Program-made: the position numbers and the translations under genes
Part shown: positions 6,104 through 14,327 of the stretch, in pieces
How the letters are laid out: each line of letters opens with the position of its first letter
Position numbering within the stretch: position 1 is the first letter of the stretch
Assembly (NCBI GenBank): GCA_003020945.1
Contig: PXRU01000016.1
Coordinates: 38,436-102,435 of the forward strand
Direction: 5' to 3'
DNA from: Halobacteriales archaeon QS_6_71_20
Lineage (GTDB): Archaea > Halobacteriota > Halobacteria > Halobacteriales > Haloferacaceae
DNA: 64,000 bases
The notes under the pieces: generated by a model
Databases searched by the model: none
Told to the model about the DNA's origin: nothing
The model's input: only the letters and a program-made list of their open reading frames with translations

Positions 6104-7131
6104 GCGAGGCCGTCAAGTTCGGCTCGAAGGCGGCCGCCGACCGTGCTCGCGAGGAGCACGCCGACCTGGTGTGCCCCGTCGACGACGACAAGCGGATGCG
6201 GACGGTCCACTTCGTGAGCGACGCCCCCGGCTCCGTGCTCGACCAGCTCCGAGCGCAGGCCGATGAGGGGACCGCCGACCGGGCCGACGACCGCCCCGGC
6301 CAGATCCCGCTCACTGACGCGGAGAAAGAGCGGATCAGCTTCTCGCGCAACGGAGTGAACGTACTCTGGGCGCGGTCGATCAAGGGGCTGGCCCAACGGC
6401 ACGGTGTGAGCGACTGGACCGCCTACGTCGACCCGACCCTCACCGTCGACGAACACCGTGAGGTGATGGAGAACGCCGGGCAGGAGGGTGGCGGCGCTCG
6501 CGACGACGGCGACCAACTCGACGCCGCCCGCGAGGCCGACGCCGCGGCCGTCGAGCAGGCCGAGGGCTGCAACCACGCCCGCGGTCACTGCGAGCACGGC
6601 GACCCCGACGCCTGTGAGTATCTGACTGAGGCGTGCGGCTACAGCGCCGACGAGGTGGCCGACCTCCTCGCCGAACCTGAACCGGCGAGTGACGACGGAC
6701 CGACCGACACCGAGGCGGACCCGCTCTCTCCGCCGGCGAAGCTCGAGGGAGCCCAGGTCGGGGCCTACCTCCGCTCGGTCCGCGGCTACCTAAACGCGAC
6801 CGACGCGGCCGCCGAACATATCAAGAAGCTGCGCGAGGCGCTGGAGCACGCCAACGACGCCGCCCGAGCAATCAACGGGATCCGCTCGGACGCCAGCCTC
6901 GATCCGATCCACTTCAGAAAGCTTGAGCAGGCGAACGCCGACCTCACCGACCTGATGCGCATGGTCGCGTCGACGTGCGAGGAGTGCCACGCGGACCACT
7001 CCGACCACGGCCACGACACGACCGCCGGCAACCGCGAGGACGTCCGTGAGGTGGCCGTCGACGGCGCGTCGTCGACGCCCGTCGGAACGAGCGACGAGAC
7101 CGACCGAGCAGCAGCGGACGCCGACACATGA
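6100..7131 (+). CDS. Large hypothetical protein of the virion operon
   Basis: 343 aa from GTG 6100 (GTGA overlap). The N-terminal third is compact with a VCPVDDDKRMRTVHFVS stretch. A middle Cys/His cluster (CNHARGHCEHGDPDACEYL, then EACG) could bind zinc, and a long charged helical C-terminal region (about 225-300) looks coiled-coil. Overlaps the next gene by four bases. SH1-like viruses have several unassigned genes between early functions and the ATPase; this could be a minor structural or assembly protein. No recognised family. Confidence 0.65.
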   Translation: MSEAVKFGSKAAADRAREEHADLVCPVDDDKRMRTVHFVSDAPGSVLDQLRAQADEGTADRADDRPGQIPLTDAEKERISFSRNGVNVLWARSIKGLAQRHGVSDWTAYVDPTLTVDEHREVMENAGQEGGGARDDGDQLDAAREADAAAVEQAEGCNHARGHCEHGDPDACEYLTEACGYSADEVADLLAEPEPASDDGPTDTEADPLSPPAKLEGAQVGAYLRSVRGYLNATDAAAEHIKKLREALEHANDAARAINGIRSDASLDPIHFRKLEQANADLTDLMRMVASTCEECHADHSDHGHDTTAGNREDVREVAVDGASSTPVGTSDETDRAAADADT

Positions 7132-7676
7132 CAGGACAAGGATGCCCCGTAGAGGGGTGCAAATACGGCGCGAACGAGGAGAAGAGCCCGCAACAGGTGA
7201 TGGGACACATCACCTCAACGAACGACGACGTCCACGACTGGCAGGCCCTCAAGGCGGAGGTGATGGGGGGAGCAGACAGAGGTACCACCCCCGACGAGGG
7301 TGGTAGCGACGAGGAGACCACCGAATCAGACGACGGCGAAGCCGCCGAGGGGGCCTCAGAGCGGGACTCCGACGGTGGCACCGACGAGGACCAGCAGCTC
7401 GCGATCGTCGAGGAGGCCGCCGAAGCCGAATCGGACGACGGCGAAGCCAACACTACCACCGGCGAGGGGGGCTCGGAGGGGCCTCCCGAAGGCGGTAGTG
7501 AAGGCGGGAAGGCCCTCGCGGTCCTCACGGCCACCCTCGCGCTGGCCCTCGCGGTCCTCGCGGCCGCCGGAAGCACCGACGAGGACACCGCCGAGGAGGA
7601 CGTGATCGACGTAGAGAACCAGGCCGCCGAATCGCCCGATGACGACTCGACGGACACCCCCCAGCCCGCATGGTAG
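7128..7676 (+). CDS. Zinc-finger/acidic-linker/TM protein
   Basis: 182 aa from ATG 7128. N-terminal C2H2-like finger (CPVEGCKYGANEEKSPQQVM, then GH...HDW), a long Asp/Glu/Gly/Ser-rich linker, one hydrophobic helix at about residues 131-150 (ALAVLTATLALALAVLAAAG) and an acidic C-terminal tail. The linker shares nearly identical DNA segments with the next gene (7281-7310 and 7428-7448 versus 7943-7972 and 7865-7885). Probably membrane-anchored in the virion or host, with the finger inside. Unassigned. Confidence 0.7.
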   Translation: MTGQGCPVEGCKYGANEEKSPQQVMGHITSTNDDVHDWQALKAEVMGGADRGTTPDEGGSDEETTESDDGEAAEGASERDSDGGTDEDQQLAIVEEAAEAESDDGEANTTTGEGGSEGPPEGGSEGGKALAVLTATLALALAVLAAAGSTDEDTAEEDVIDVENQAAESPDDDSTDTPQPAW

Positions 7677-7972
7677 ACGACCTCGACGCCGACGACCCCG
7701 GCGCACCGACGACGGACGACCCCCAGACCACCCCCGAAGAGGGTGGCCCCGACGGGACTACCACCTCCGACGACTCAGGCGCACCGGCCCTCGCCGACGA
7801 CGAGAAGGCCGAGATGCCCCCCTCGTTGGCCGAGCAGATGGCCGAGGCACGCGACGATCACCCCGAATCGGACGACGGCGAAGCCGACACCACCGCCGAC
7901 GAGGGGGCCTCAGAAGGTGGCTCGGGAGAGGGTAGCGAGGGCGGTACCACCACCGACGAGGGTGGTAGCGAC
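7281..7972 (+). repeat. Repeats shared by two adjacent acidic genes
   Basis: Two segment types recur in both neighbouring genes. A 30-bp block at 7281-7310 matches 7943-7972 at 29 positions. An exact 21-bp block occurs at 7428-7448 and 7865-7885, with a one-mismatch copy at 7323-7343. They encode GTTxDEGGSD and ESDDGEA motifs in the same frame of each protein. Confidence 0.75.
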
Positions 7973-8320
7973 AGCACCGATGCTGACTCGTCGGGGTACA
8001 CGTACGGGGACGTGTACGTGGACAGTCTCGCGATCTTCCTGATCGAGGTGAGCGCGGAGCTGTCCGACGACGACCCTGAGATGACCGAGGAGGACGTCCA
8101 CGACCTCGCGACCGGCGGACCGATCGACCTTTCGGAGGCGGCCGCCGACGTCTTCGACGACTCCGGCCTCGGTAACGACATGACCCCCGGGCAGGCACTC
8201 GTCACCGGGTCGGCGCTCGTCGCGTTCTCGGTCCTGATCCGAGAGACCGACGCAGCCGGTGAACTCGTCGGCCGGGTGAGTGATGGCGTCGACTCAGCCG
8301 ACCTTGGGGGTGCTGCCTGA
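7670..8320 (+). CDS. Acidic low-complexity protein with C-terminal helix
   Basis: 216 aa from ATG 7670, overlapping the previous gene by seven bases. The N-terminal half is Asp/Glu/Gly/Thr-rich with GGTTTDEGGSD and ESDDGEAD repeats shared with its neighbour. The C-terminal half is ordered, with VYVDSLAIFLIEVSAEL and a moderately hydrophobic TPGQALVTGSALVAFSVLI segment. Probable virion-associated membrane protein; no homologue recognised. Confidence 0.65.
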   Translation: MVDDLDADDPGAPTTDDPQTTPEEGGPDGTTTSDDSGAPALADDEKAEMPPSLAEQMAEARDDHPESDDGEADTTADEGASEGGSGEGSEGGTTTDEGGSDSTDADSSGYTYGDVYVDSLAIFLIEVSAELSDDDPEMTEEDVHDLATGGPIDLSEAAADVFDDSGLGNDMTPGQALVTGSALVAFSVLIRETDAAGELVGRVSDGVDSADLGGAA

Positions 8321-8892
8321 TGTTCGGCGGAAAGACCGGCGAGATGCTGAAGATCGCCCGCAATCCCGACGAGTCCGAACGGATCCGCGCGCTCGCCGGC
8401 GCCTTCGCGGCGATCGAGACCGAGCAGCGAGCCGCCCTCCGCGAGCACGCCGAGGCGCTCGACGTCGACCCCGCGGAGGTGGGACTCACCCCGGCCCCCA
8501 ACGAGGAGGAGAGGATCGAGGCGCTGTGCGCCGCTGTGGGCGCCCGCTTCGGCGGCGGGGCCTGGGAGACGTGGGCTGAGCACATCGCCCCCGACGCGCT
8601 CGACGCGGCCGCAGCGGAGGCCGTGGCCGACCTCGATGCTGATGGGTGGGACGAGGAGCGCGAGCGGATCGTCGACGAGTGGCGCGCCGACCCGAATCTC
8701 AACACTGAGGCGTACACCGACGGGCAGCTCATCTCCGCCGACGTCTCCTCGCGGTTCGGCGTCGACGTCGACACGTTCGAGGAGTACGTCGTCGGCTACT
8801 CGCCGGGGCGGCTGTTCGAGCAGCTGCTCGCCGGCGAGTTCGAGACCAACACCGAGGCGATCGGCCAGCTCACCGCAACGGTGGACGAGTAG
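8320..8892 (+). CDS. Hypothetical helical protein upstream of ATPase
   Basis: 190 aa from ATG 8320, which shares its A with the previous stop. Soluble, Ala/Glu-rich and mainly helical (RIRALAGAFAAIETEQRAAL, later WDEERERIVDEWRADPNLN), ending two bases before the ATPase start. No known motif; perhaps an assembly or minor capsid protein because of its location. Confidence 0.6.
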   Translation: MFGGKTGEMLKIARNPDESERIRALAGAFAAIETEQRAALREHAEALDVDPAEVGLTPAPNEEERIEALCAAVGARFGGGAWETWAEHIAPDALDAAAAEAVADLDADGWDEERERIVDEWRADPNLNTEAYTDGQLISADVSSRFGVDVDTFEEYVVGYSPGRLFEQLLAGEFETNTEAIGQLTATVDE

Positions 8893-8894
8893 CC

Positions 8895-9722
8895 GTGCAT
8901 CTGCTCATCTCGGCCGCCTCGGGGTGGGGCAAAGGGTGGATCGCCCAGGCCCTCACCGAGCGGAACATCCGGGGGGACCGCTACCACCATGTCGTCGTCC
9001 TGGACACCTCCGACGAGTTCCGCGGGCTCTGTTCGCGACAGCACGGCCCGGGGTGCGCGAAGCAGTGGACGGCGACGGCGACCGAGCGTGATGCGTTCGG
9101 CGCCGCCGAGTGGCGGCAGCTCGTCGAGGCACACCACGCGCTCGTCATCGGGCGAGGGGTGGCAAAGACGGACTGGCGGGAGGACGTCGTGCCGGACGTC
9201 ATCCTCGGGTGCCGGGAGTCCGCTCGGGACGTCCTGCTCCTGATCGACGAGGCCCACGGGGTCGCTCCGCAGTCGGGGGGGTACCCCAAGACCACCACGG
9301 AGCTCGCGACCGACGGCCGGAGCGAGGGCGGCGCCGCGACGTCCTCGATGTGGCTGACGCAGCGCCTCGCGCAGACCGACAAGGACGTGACAGGCAACTG
9401 CACAGCGCGGTTTCTCGGGGGGTTCGAGGATGCGAACAGCCTCAACAGCATCAGCGATGTCCTCCCGTACCAGAAGGGCCTACACGCCTCCGGCGGCGTC
9501 CCGGTATCGGTTACGAACGACGACCTCCTCGGCGCCGACGGCGAAGCGGTCTCCGTTCGGAAATGGACTGAACTCGACGAGAACGGGGAGCCTCAGACGG
9601 TCAACAGCGAGTGGATATACACCGACGAGACCGGGAAGATCGTCCGGAAGGAGTCGAACGACTACAATCCCCGGTGCGAACACGTTGGCGCGTCGGGTAA
9701 GCGGATCGACGTGGGGGTCTGA
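8895..9722 (+). CDS. Genome-packaging ATPase (SH1/SNJ1 type)
   Basis: 275 aa from GTG 8895. The P-loop is at the very N-terminus (SAASGWGKGW, residues 6-15), Walker B is DVLLLIDEAHG (112-122), and a downstream SSMWLTQRLAQTDKDVTGNC segment fits the sensor/arginine-finger region of HerA/FtsK-like ATPases. The P-loop has GKG instead of GK[S/T]. Known: membrane-containing viruses of the SH1/PRD1 lineage use such an ATPase to translocate DNA into preformed capsids, and it is encoded just before the capsid proteins, as here. Family assignment is by motif and synteny. Confidence 0.8.
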   Translation: MHLLISAASGWGKGWIAQALTERNIRGDRYHHVVVLDTSDEFRGLCSRQHGPGCAKQWTATATERDAFGAAEWRQLVEAHHALVIGRGVAKTDWREDVVPDVILGCRESARDVLLLIDEAHGVAPQSGGYPKTTTELATDGRSEGGAATSSMWLTQRLAQTDKDVTGNCTARFLGGFEDANSLNSISDVLPYQKGLHASGGVPVSVTNDDLLGADGEAVSVRKWTELDENGEPQTVNSEWIYTDETGKIVRKESNDYNPRCEHVGASGKRIDVGV

Positions 9723-9723
9723 G

Positions 9724-9888
9724 ATGCCGAAGCCCAGCGAGTCCATCACAGCTTACGGCGGGAAAGCGGAGCGGTTCCGGGAAGTGAAGGAGTTTCTCAC
9801 CGAGCAGCGAGGGTGGGAGCCGACGAACAGCGAGGTGCTCGGCGTCCTGCTCTCGGAGTTCGACGAGACAGAGCACCGCCGAGGGTAA
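9724..9888 (+). CDS. Small hypothetical protein after ATPase
   Basis: 54 aa from ATG 9724, one base after the ATPase stop. Basic N-terminal part (KPSESITAYGGKAERFREVK) and a helix-turn-like TNSEVLGVLLSEF tail, so a small DNA-binding or assembly factor is possible. No family recognised. Confidence 0.6.
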   Translation: MPKPSESITAYGGKAERFREVKEFLTEQRGWEPTNSEVLGVLLSEFDETEHRRG

Positions 9889-9985
9889 GCCGCCGGGACC
9901 CGCTGGGACCCGGCGGGAGCCACTGGAACCCACCGGATTCTTGGTCGTCCCCTCTTGAACGGCGCGTTTCTCGGTGTACTCGCAG

Positions 9986-10330
9986 ATGGAGGTAGCCGAC
10001 TATTTCGACAAGTTCGCAGACGAACAGTTCATGAAGGACGCTGGGGGTGCGCTAGCCGGCCTGCTCGCTGCCGAGACCGCGGCGGCGGCCGTCGCCGGCC
10101 GCACGGTCCCCGGTGTGGGGTACCAGATCGGCGCCGCCTCGGGTGTCGACCAGGCGCTCGGCGGCGCCGGCGTCATCGTCGGCGCCGAGGCCGCACCGAT
10201 GGTGACGGGCCGCATGAAGCGGCACATGCAGGTCGGCGGAGCGGTCGGCATCGGCCACGGTGTCGCCGAGCGCTTCGGCCTTCAGAGTGCGCTTCAGAAC
10301 GCCGTTTCGGCTCTCCCGGGGGGTAACTGA
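9986..10330 (+). CDS. Gly/Ala-rich membrane-associated virion protein
   Basis: 114 aa from ATG 9986; a GTG at 9974 would add four residues. After an amphipathic start (VADYFDKFADEQFM) the protein consists of Gly/Ala-rich hydrophobic stretches (GGALAGLLAAETAAAAVAG and ALGGAGVIVGAEAAP), compatible with a small membrane protein of the internal lipid layer. Lies between the ATPase and the capsid genes and ends two bases before the small capsid gene. Confidence 0.65.
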   Translation: MEVADYFDKFADEQFMKDAGGALAGLLAAETAAAAVAGRTVPGVGYQIGAASGVDQALGGAGVIVGAEAAPMVTGRMKRHMQVGGAVGIGHGVAERFGLQSALQNAVSALPGGN

Positions 10331-10332
10331 CG

Positions 10333-10857
10333 ATGGCGGACATCTTCGTCAGCAAGGGCGCGTCCTCGGACCAGGTCACGACCTACCAGAACGCGACGGG
10401 CGTCACACTGAAGCCGACGCCGATCCTGGAGGTGTCGCCTGATCGCGGGAAGTTCCTCCGCTTCGAGAACAGGGTGATCGGTGGGAACACCGGCCTCCCG
10501 GTGTACTTCGACCTCAACCAGGCGGACGGGACCGACCTGCCGACGAACACGCTCGTGGTGTTCGAGTTCCAGATGTCGAACGGCGACGACTACCACCGCG
10601 TCGCGGTTCCGAAGAAGCAGATCAGCTTCTTCAACTCCAACGCGATCCCCGAGCAGCGCGACAAGGACAAGCGCCACAACGCGCTGATCCCGCTGAAGTA
10701 CCCCGAGGCGGCCGACGCCGAGGGCCTGCGCGAGTTCATCGACGTTCGCGACGTGGACTCGTTCACGGTCTCGATCATCTCCTCGGGGCAGGTCAGCTGG
10801 AACGAGTCGGAGTGGTTCTTCGATGAGACGGCCGTCAAGGAGATGTCTCGCGAGTGA
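10333..10857 (+). CDS. Small major capsid protein (VP7-like)
   Basis: 174 aa from ATG 10333. Beta-rich sequence with no hydrophobic helix (FLRFENRVIGGNTGLPVYFD, TLVVFEFQM, DSFTVSIISSGQVSW), as expected for a single vertical jelly roll. Size is close to the SH1 small major capsid protein VP7 (about 185 aa), and it is directly followed by a larger capsid-type protein, the VP7-VP4 order of Halopanivirales. Stop overlaps the next GTG. Identity rests on size, predicted fold and synteny with the ATPase, not on a database match. Confidence 0.75.
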   Translation: MADIFVSKGASSDQVTTYQNATGVTLKPTPILEVSPDRGKFLRFENRVIGGNTGLPVYFDLNQADGTDLPTNTLVVFEFQMSNGDDYHRVAVPKKQISFFNSNAIPEQRDKDKRHNALIPLKYPEAADAEGLREFIDVRDVDSFTVSIISSGQVSWNESEWFFDETAVKEMSRE

Positions 10858-11579
10858 CCATGTCGGTAGCAGACGCTCTCGACGGGATGCAGCGCGAGCC
10901 CCGGCCGCTCTCCCCGCTCGACGACTTCGAGACGGCGACGAACCAGACCGGCACCGACAGCGAGATCCTCTCGCTCCAGGCCGAGACCGTGCTCGCCCTC
11001 CGCGACGGGGCGGAGCTGATGGTCTCGATCCCCGCCTACGAGACCTACACGACCGACGGGACGGCCGGGAACTCCGAGACGGTCAACCTCTCGCACGACC
11101 TCGTCGACTCGCCCAACACGCAGTCCGTGGTCCTCTACGAGAACGGCAAACGGGTGTCGCCGGACTCGATCGACTACGCGAACGACTCGATCAACTACAC
11201 CGACAACAGCACGGGTAACACCCTGCACATCTACTACATCGTCGGGGATGCGGCGACGCTCACCGTCGAGAAGGTCTCGCCCGGCGGCAAGACCTCGCAG
11301 GCGGAGGAGCTGAAGACGCTGAACGCCGGCCGGGCGAACCGGCAGGACCAGCAGGAGGACCCGATCACGTTCTCCTTCGGCGGGTCGTGGCTGGAGCGGT
11401 ACCTCGCCACGGACATGGTCCTGCGAGTCTCGATCGACGCGCCGTACACTGTCCGGTTCCGTGAGGGCACCGACGGCACCGAGGCGACCAACGCCCTGTT
11501 CCACACGACGGTCACGCAGGGCGCGACCGACGCACAGGGCCTCCTCGCGGCGATCAACGACGACATGGGCGGGCGGTAG
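10854..11579 (+). CDS. Large major capsid protein (VP4-like)
   Basis: 241 aa from GTG 10854, which overlaps the previous stop and has a GGAG motif 12 bases upstream; an ATG at 10860 is an alternative start. Beta-rich (AELMVSIPAYETYTTDG, NTLHIYYIVGDAATLTVEKV, MVLRVSIDAPYTVRFREGTD) with an insertion rich in Asn/Ser/Asp. Length fits the SH1 large capsid protein VP4 (about 232 aa). In this virus group the two single-jelly-roll proteins build the capsid around an internal membrane. Assigned by context and fold expectation. Confidence 0.75.
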   Translation: MTMSVADALDGMQREPRPLSPLDDFETATNQTGTDSEILSLQAETVLALRDGAELMVSIPAYETYTTDGTAGNSETVNLSHDLVDSPNTQSVVLYENGKRVSPDSIDYANDSINYTDNSTGNTLHIYYIVGDAATLTVEKVSPGGKTSQAEELKTLNAGRANRQDQQEDPITFSFGGSWLERYLATDMVLRVSIDAPYTVRFREGTDGTEATNALFHTTVTQGATDAQGLLAAINDDMGGR

Positions 11580-11594
11580 CCCGGAGGCTCCCCA

Positions 11595-11873
11595 GTGCCC
11601 ACTTCTTCGGACTCAACGGCAGATCCGTGGTCGGCCACGGCCACGGAGAGCACCAGCACCCGGCACGGCCGGGCCGAGCCCGCCCTCGGCGGGACGGCCT
11701 CGACCGCGTCGGCGAACAGCACGGAGGCGCCGAGCGGCGCCGGCGACGGGAGCGGCCCGCTCGTCGGGAAGATCGAGCGGTCTGGATGGACGCAGCAGGA
11801 TGTGCGACTGCTCTTTGACGTCCTCCAGATCGTCGCGCTGTTCGCGGCCGCCTACGCGGCCTACGACTCATGA
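11595..11873 (+). CDS. Small C-terminally anchored membrane protein
   Basis: 92 aa from GTG 11595, preceded by GGAGG at a proper spacing, which supports this start. Ser/Thr/Ala-rich N-terminal two thirds and a C-terminal hydrophobic helix (VRLLFDVLQIVALFAAAYAA). Probably one of the minor virion membrane proteins. Stop overlaps the next gene (ATGA). Confidence 0.65.
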   Translation: MPTSSDSTADPWSATATESTSTRHGRAEPALGGTASTASANSTEAPSGAGDGSGPLVGKIERSGWTQQDVRLLFDVLQIVALFAAAYAAYDS

Positions 11874-11974
11874 CAGCAGGCGAGACCGAGACCGACGTAG
11901 AGAAGGAACAGATCCCGCCGACCGAGCTGTTGGAGCGCCGGCGAGACCTACTCGACGAGGGGGACGATGAGTAA
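11870..11974 (+). CDS. Acidic mini-protein, 34 aa
   Basis: 34 aa, ATG 11870 overlapping the stop before it and stop overlapping the ATG after it. Highly charged (ETDVEKEQIPPTELLERRRD, then an acidic tail), likely one amphipathic helix. Its acceptance rests on perfect operon packing. Confidence 0.5.
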   Translation: MTAGETETDVEKEQIPPTELLERRRDLLDEGDDE

Positions 11975-12350
11975 CGTCGTCCCTCCCCCGAACGAGTACG
12001 ACGTACCAGTCAACGAGCCCCTGAGCACGACGCTGGCCGGTGGTGAACGGGCGACGTTCACGTACCAACCGAGCCAGCAGACGACGCCGGGATTCGTGAT
12101 GCCGATCGTCTCGGCATCGAAGCACGCCGAGAGCAGCTACACGGTGTGGTTCGACGACCGGCAGGTGTACGGTCCGGCGCCGGTCCCGCCGACGGACATC
12201 GACGATCTCGCGGTCACGTTCATGCCCGCCTACGAGTTCACCGAGGAACTGCGGGTGCGCTGCGAGAACCTGTCGGCGAACACGACCCGGCGGTACACGG
12301 TGCAGCCGGTCGGGTACGAGAAGGTCGACCGGCAGGGAGGTGGCGAATGA
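11967..12350 (+). CDS. Beta-rich virion protein, 127 aa
   Basis: 127 aa from ATG 11967. Predicted beta sandwich (ERATFTYQPSQQTTPGFVMP, ESSYTVWFDDRQVYG, ELRVRCENLSANTTRRYTVQ) without membrane helix. It has the same length as the next protein, and both sit before the spike candidate, so it may be a spike base or penton component. Overlaps its neighbours by 4-8 bases. Confidence 0.65.
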   Translation: MSNVVPPPNEYDVPVNEPLSTTLAGGERATFTYQPSQQTTPGFVMPIVSASKHAESSYTVWFDDRQVYGPAPVPPTDIDDLAVTFMPAYEFTEELRVRCENLSANTTRRYTVQPVGYEKVDRQGGGE

Positions 12351-12730
12351 CACTCGACACGAACACCGACGTCGAGGAGGTTCGGAAGGTCCAGGACGAG
12401 CAGGGCAACAAGCAGGCCCCCGCCAACCAGTCCGAGCAGGCGACGACGAACGCCCGGCTCGGGAACGCGGATGGGGTGTTCGCGGACAAGATCCAGCCGA
12501 GTACGGGCGGCGAACTCCTCCCGAGCCACGCGGTCAAGCAGGGGCGCGAGGTACTGTTGCTCGCGGACCCGGCGAACTCCGGCCCCATCTACGTCGGCCC
12601 GGACGGAGCCGCGAGCGTCCCGTTGTCGAAGGGTAACGGAATGACGTTCGCAGTCTCGAACACCGACGCGCTGGCGGTCAAGGCGGACTCGTCCGGCGAC
12701 ACTCTCCACATCATCGGTGAGAGCGCATGA
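12347..12730 (+). CDS. Beta-rich virion protein, second, 127 aa
   Basis: 127 aa from ATG 12347 (ATGA overlap). Gln/Asn-rich N-terminus (EEVRKVQDEQGNKQAPANQS), then a beta-strand region (GREVLLLADPANSGPIYVGP, MTFAVSNTDALAVKADSSGD, TLHIIG) typical of small capsid-associated or spike-stalk domains. Stop overlaps the next start. Confidence 0.65.
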   Translation: MTLDTNTDVEEVRKVQDEQGNKQAPANQSEQATTNARLGNADGVFADKIQPSTGGELLPSHAVKQGREVLLLADPANSGPIYVGPDGAASVPLSKGNGMTFAVSNTDALAVKADSSGDTLHIIGESA

Positions 12731-13794
12731 CCGGGTTCATCTCGGTCAGCTCGTCGGCGTTCGACTACATCCAGTCGAACACCCCGAGCGACCCACAGAA
12801 CGGGGAAATGTGGTTCGACACCGACGGCGGCAGTGATGGAACGGGAGAGGCGAAGGTCTACGACGCCGCAAGCGGTGGGTGGGATGTAACCGGATACACC
12901 TCTCACGGCGACCTGACAGACGCGACGCGAGACGCACACCACCCGCCCGTCGATGTGTCGGGGCCGCTCACGCAACCAGCCGACCAATCGCTCGGGCTGT
13001 CCATCGGCGACGGACTCGCCGACTCTGCGGGCACGCTCGTTGCTAACCTCGGAAACGGCCTCGCGGTCGACGCGGACGGACAGGTGTACGTCCCGGCGGG
13101 GGCGGTGTCCCGAACCGAGATTGCGGACTCGGTGTGGGGCCAATGGAGTACGAACGGCAATCGGGACCTGAACGTCTACGGCCAACGGGCACTTGTCGGG
13201 TTCGACGGAGGGGGGCTTTACCTGGGGTACGGCGGGGACTTTACGGAGGTGGATGTGCAGAGTGCCCCTCTCAAGGAAACCGGCTCGCGCGTCTACTCGC
13301 CGAACAACAAGCCCGGCACAGCGGACCTGTCGTTCGACCCGGCGACACAGAACGAACTCAACAACCATGTCGGAGACGGAGCCGCCCACCACACGAAGCC
13401 GACAGGGGCCGATGCCGTGGGGGTAGACACCCAGACAGTCGCCAACTCATCCGGCGATATCTCAACCATCGGCAACGGAGAAACAAAGTCAACGAGTGAT
13501 AGGGACCGCGGGCTCATGATTGACCGCATGAGGTGCTCCTTCGATTTCACCGAAACGAAGGACACCAGGGTAGACCTAGAGCTGTTCGACGTGGCGAACA
13601 ACTCCGTCGGAGGCGATAGCTTCCGCGGGCTTACCCCGCCAAACTACCTCGAAGTCACGTGTAGCCCTCGGCAGGTCGACCGCGGTGTGTTGACGGCGAC
13701 GAACTACGATTCTGACTTTCAGGACGTAACAAACGTCGAGTTCCGGTACCACGTGGTCGGGGCGGCCGCGGGGCACGGACACAACATCTCATGA
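12727..13794 (+). CDS. Spike/receptor-binding protein candidate
   Basis: 355 aa from ATG 12727. The N-terminal region (SDPQNGEMWFDTDGG, then KVYDAASGGWDVTG) resembles tail-fibre start modules. The middle is repetitive (GDGLADSAGTLVANLGNGLA, then VDADGQVYVPAGAVSRTEIA), and NHVGDGAAHHTKPTGAD matches the H-x-D-x-x-x-HH fibre repeat of phages. The C-terminal part is beta-rich. Known: SH1-group viruses carry vertex spikes that bind the host and are the most variable virion proteins. Composition is less GC-rich than neighbouring genes, consistent with exchange. The receptor is unknown. Confidence 0.7.
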   Translation: MTGFISVSSSAFDYIQSNTPSDPQNGEMWFDTDGGSDGTGEAKVYDAASGGWDVTGYTSHGDLTDATRDAHHPPVDVSGPLTQPADQSLGLSIGDGLADSAGTLVANLGNGLAVDADGQVYVPAGAVSRTEIADSVWGQWSTNGNRDLNVYGQRALVGFDGGGLYLGYGGDFTEVDVQSAPLKETGSRVYSPNNKPGTADLSFDPATQNELNNHVGDGAAHHTKPTGADAVGVDTQTVANSSGDISTIGNGETKSTSDRDRGLMIDRMRCSFDFTETKDTRVDLELFDVANNSVGGDSFRGLTPPNYLEVTCSPRQVDRGVLTATNYDSDFQDVTNVEFRYHVVGAAAGHGHNIS

Positions 13795-14327
13795 TCCTCG
13801 CCGAGAGCTACCACTGGCTGTTCGCAGGCTTCCCCGCCGAAGCGGTCCCCGACGGCGCGGTGATCGCCGGGCATCACGCCATCTACGGGTTGTTGGCGGC
13901 GCTGGTCGTCCTCGGGACCGTCTGGGACGACTACCGCGGCCGCGAGCCGTTGGCGGAGTTCTCCGGCGTCGCTGCCGGCCTGTTCGCGTTCGTGTTCGTG
14001 TGGCCTCACCAGCACGACGTCGGCGCGACACTGGCGCACGTCGGTCCGCTGCTGGCGCTGGCGTGGATGTGGCGCCCCGGCTCGGCGTGGGGACGCCTCT
14101 ACCCCAGGCGCGTCCGAGCGGTCGCGACCGGCGCGATCCTCGTTGGCCTCGACGACGTGATCGAGCACGCCTGGCCCGTTCCCTCGCCGTTGGATACTGG
14201 CTGGGCGATCCTCGGCCCCGGCCCGTCGGCGGTCATCGCCGCGACGACCGCCGCCGCGGCCGTGTGGGCGCTCCAGACAGCACCGACTCACGACCGACCT
14301 ACGGACGAAACCGAGACCAACGCATGA
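13791..14327 (+). CDS. Polytopic membrane protein of the virion operon
   Basis: 178 aa from ATG 13791 (ATGA overlap). Four to five hydrophobic segments: AIYGLLAALVVLGTVW, GVAAGLFAFVFVWP, LAHVGPLLALAWMW, AVATGAILVGLDDV and AVIAATTAAAAVWAL; acidic tail. Probably spans the viral membrane or prepares the host membrane for assembly. No family recognised. Confidence 0.7.
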   Translation: MILAESYHWLFAGFPAEAVPDGAVIAGHHAIYGLLAALVVLGTVWDDYRGREPLAEFSGVAAGLFAFVFVWPHQHDVGATLAHVGPLLALAWMWRPGSAWGRLYPRRVRAVATGAILVGLDDVIEHAWPVPSPLDTGWAILGPGPSAVIAATTAAAAVWALQTAPTHDRPTDETETNA

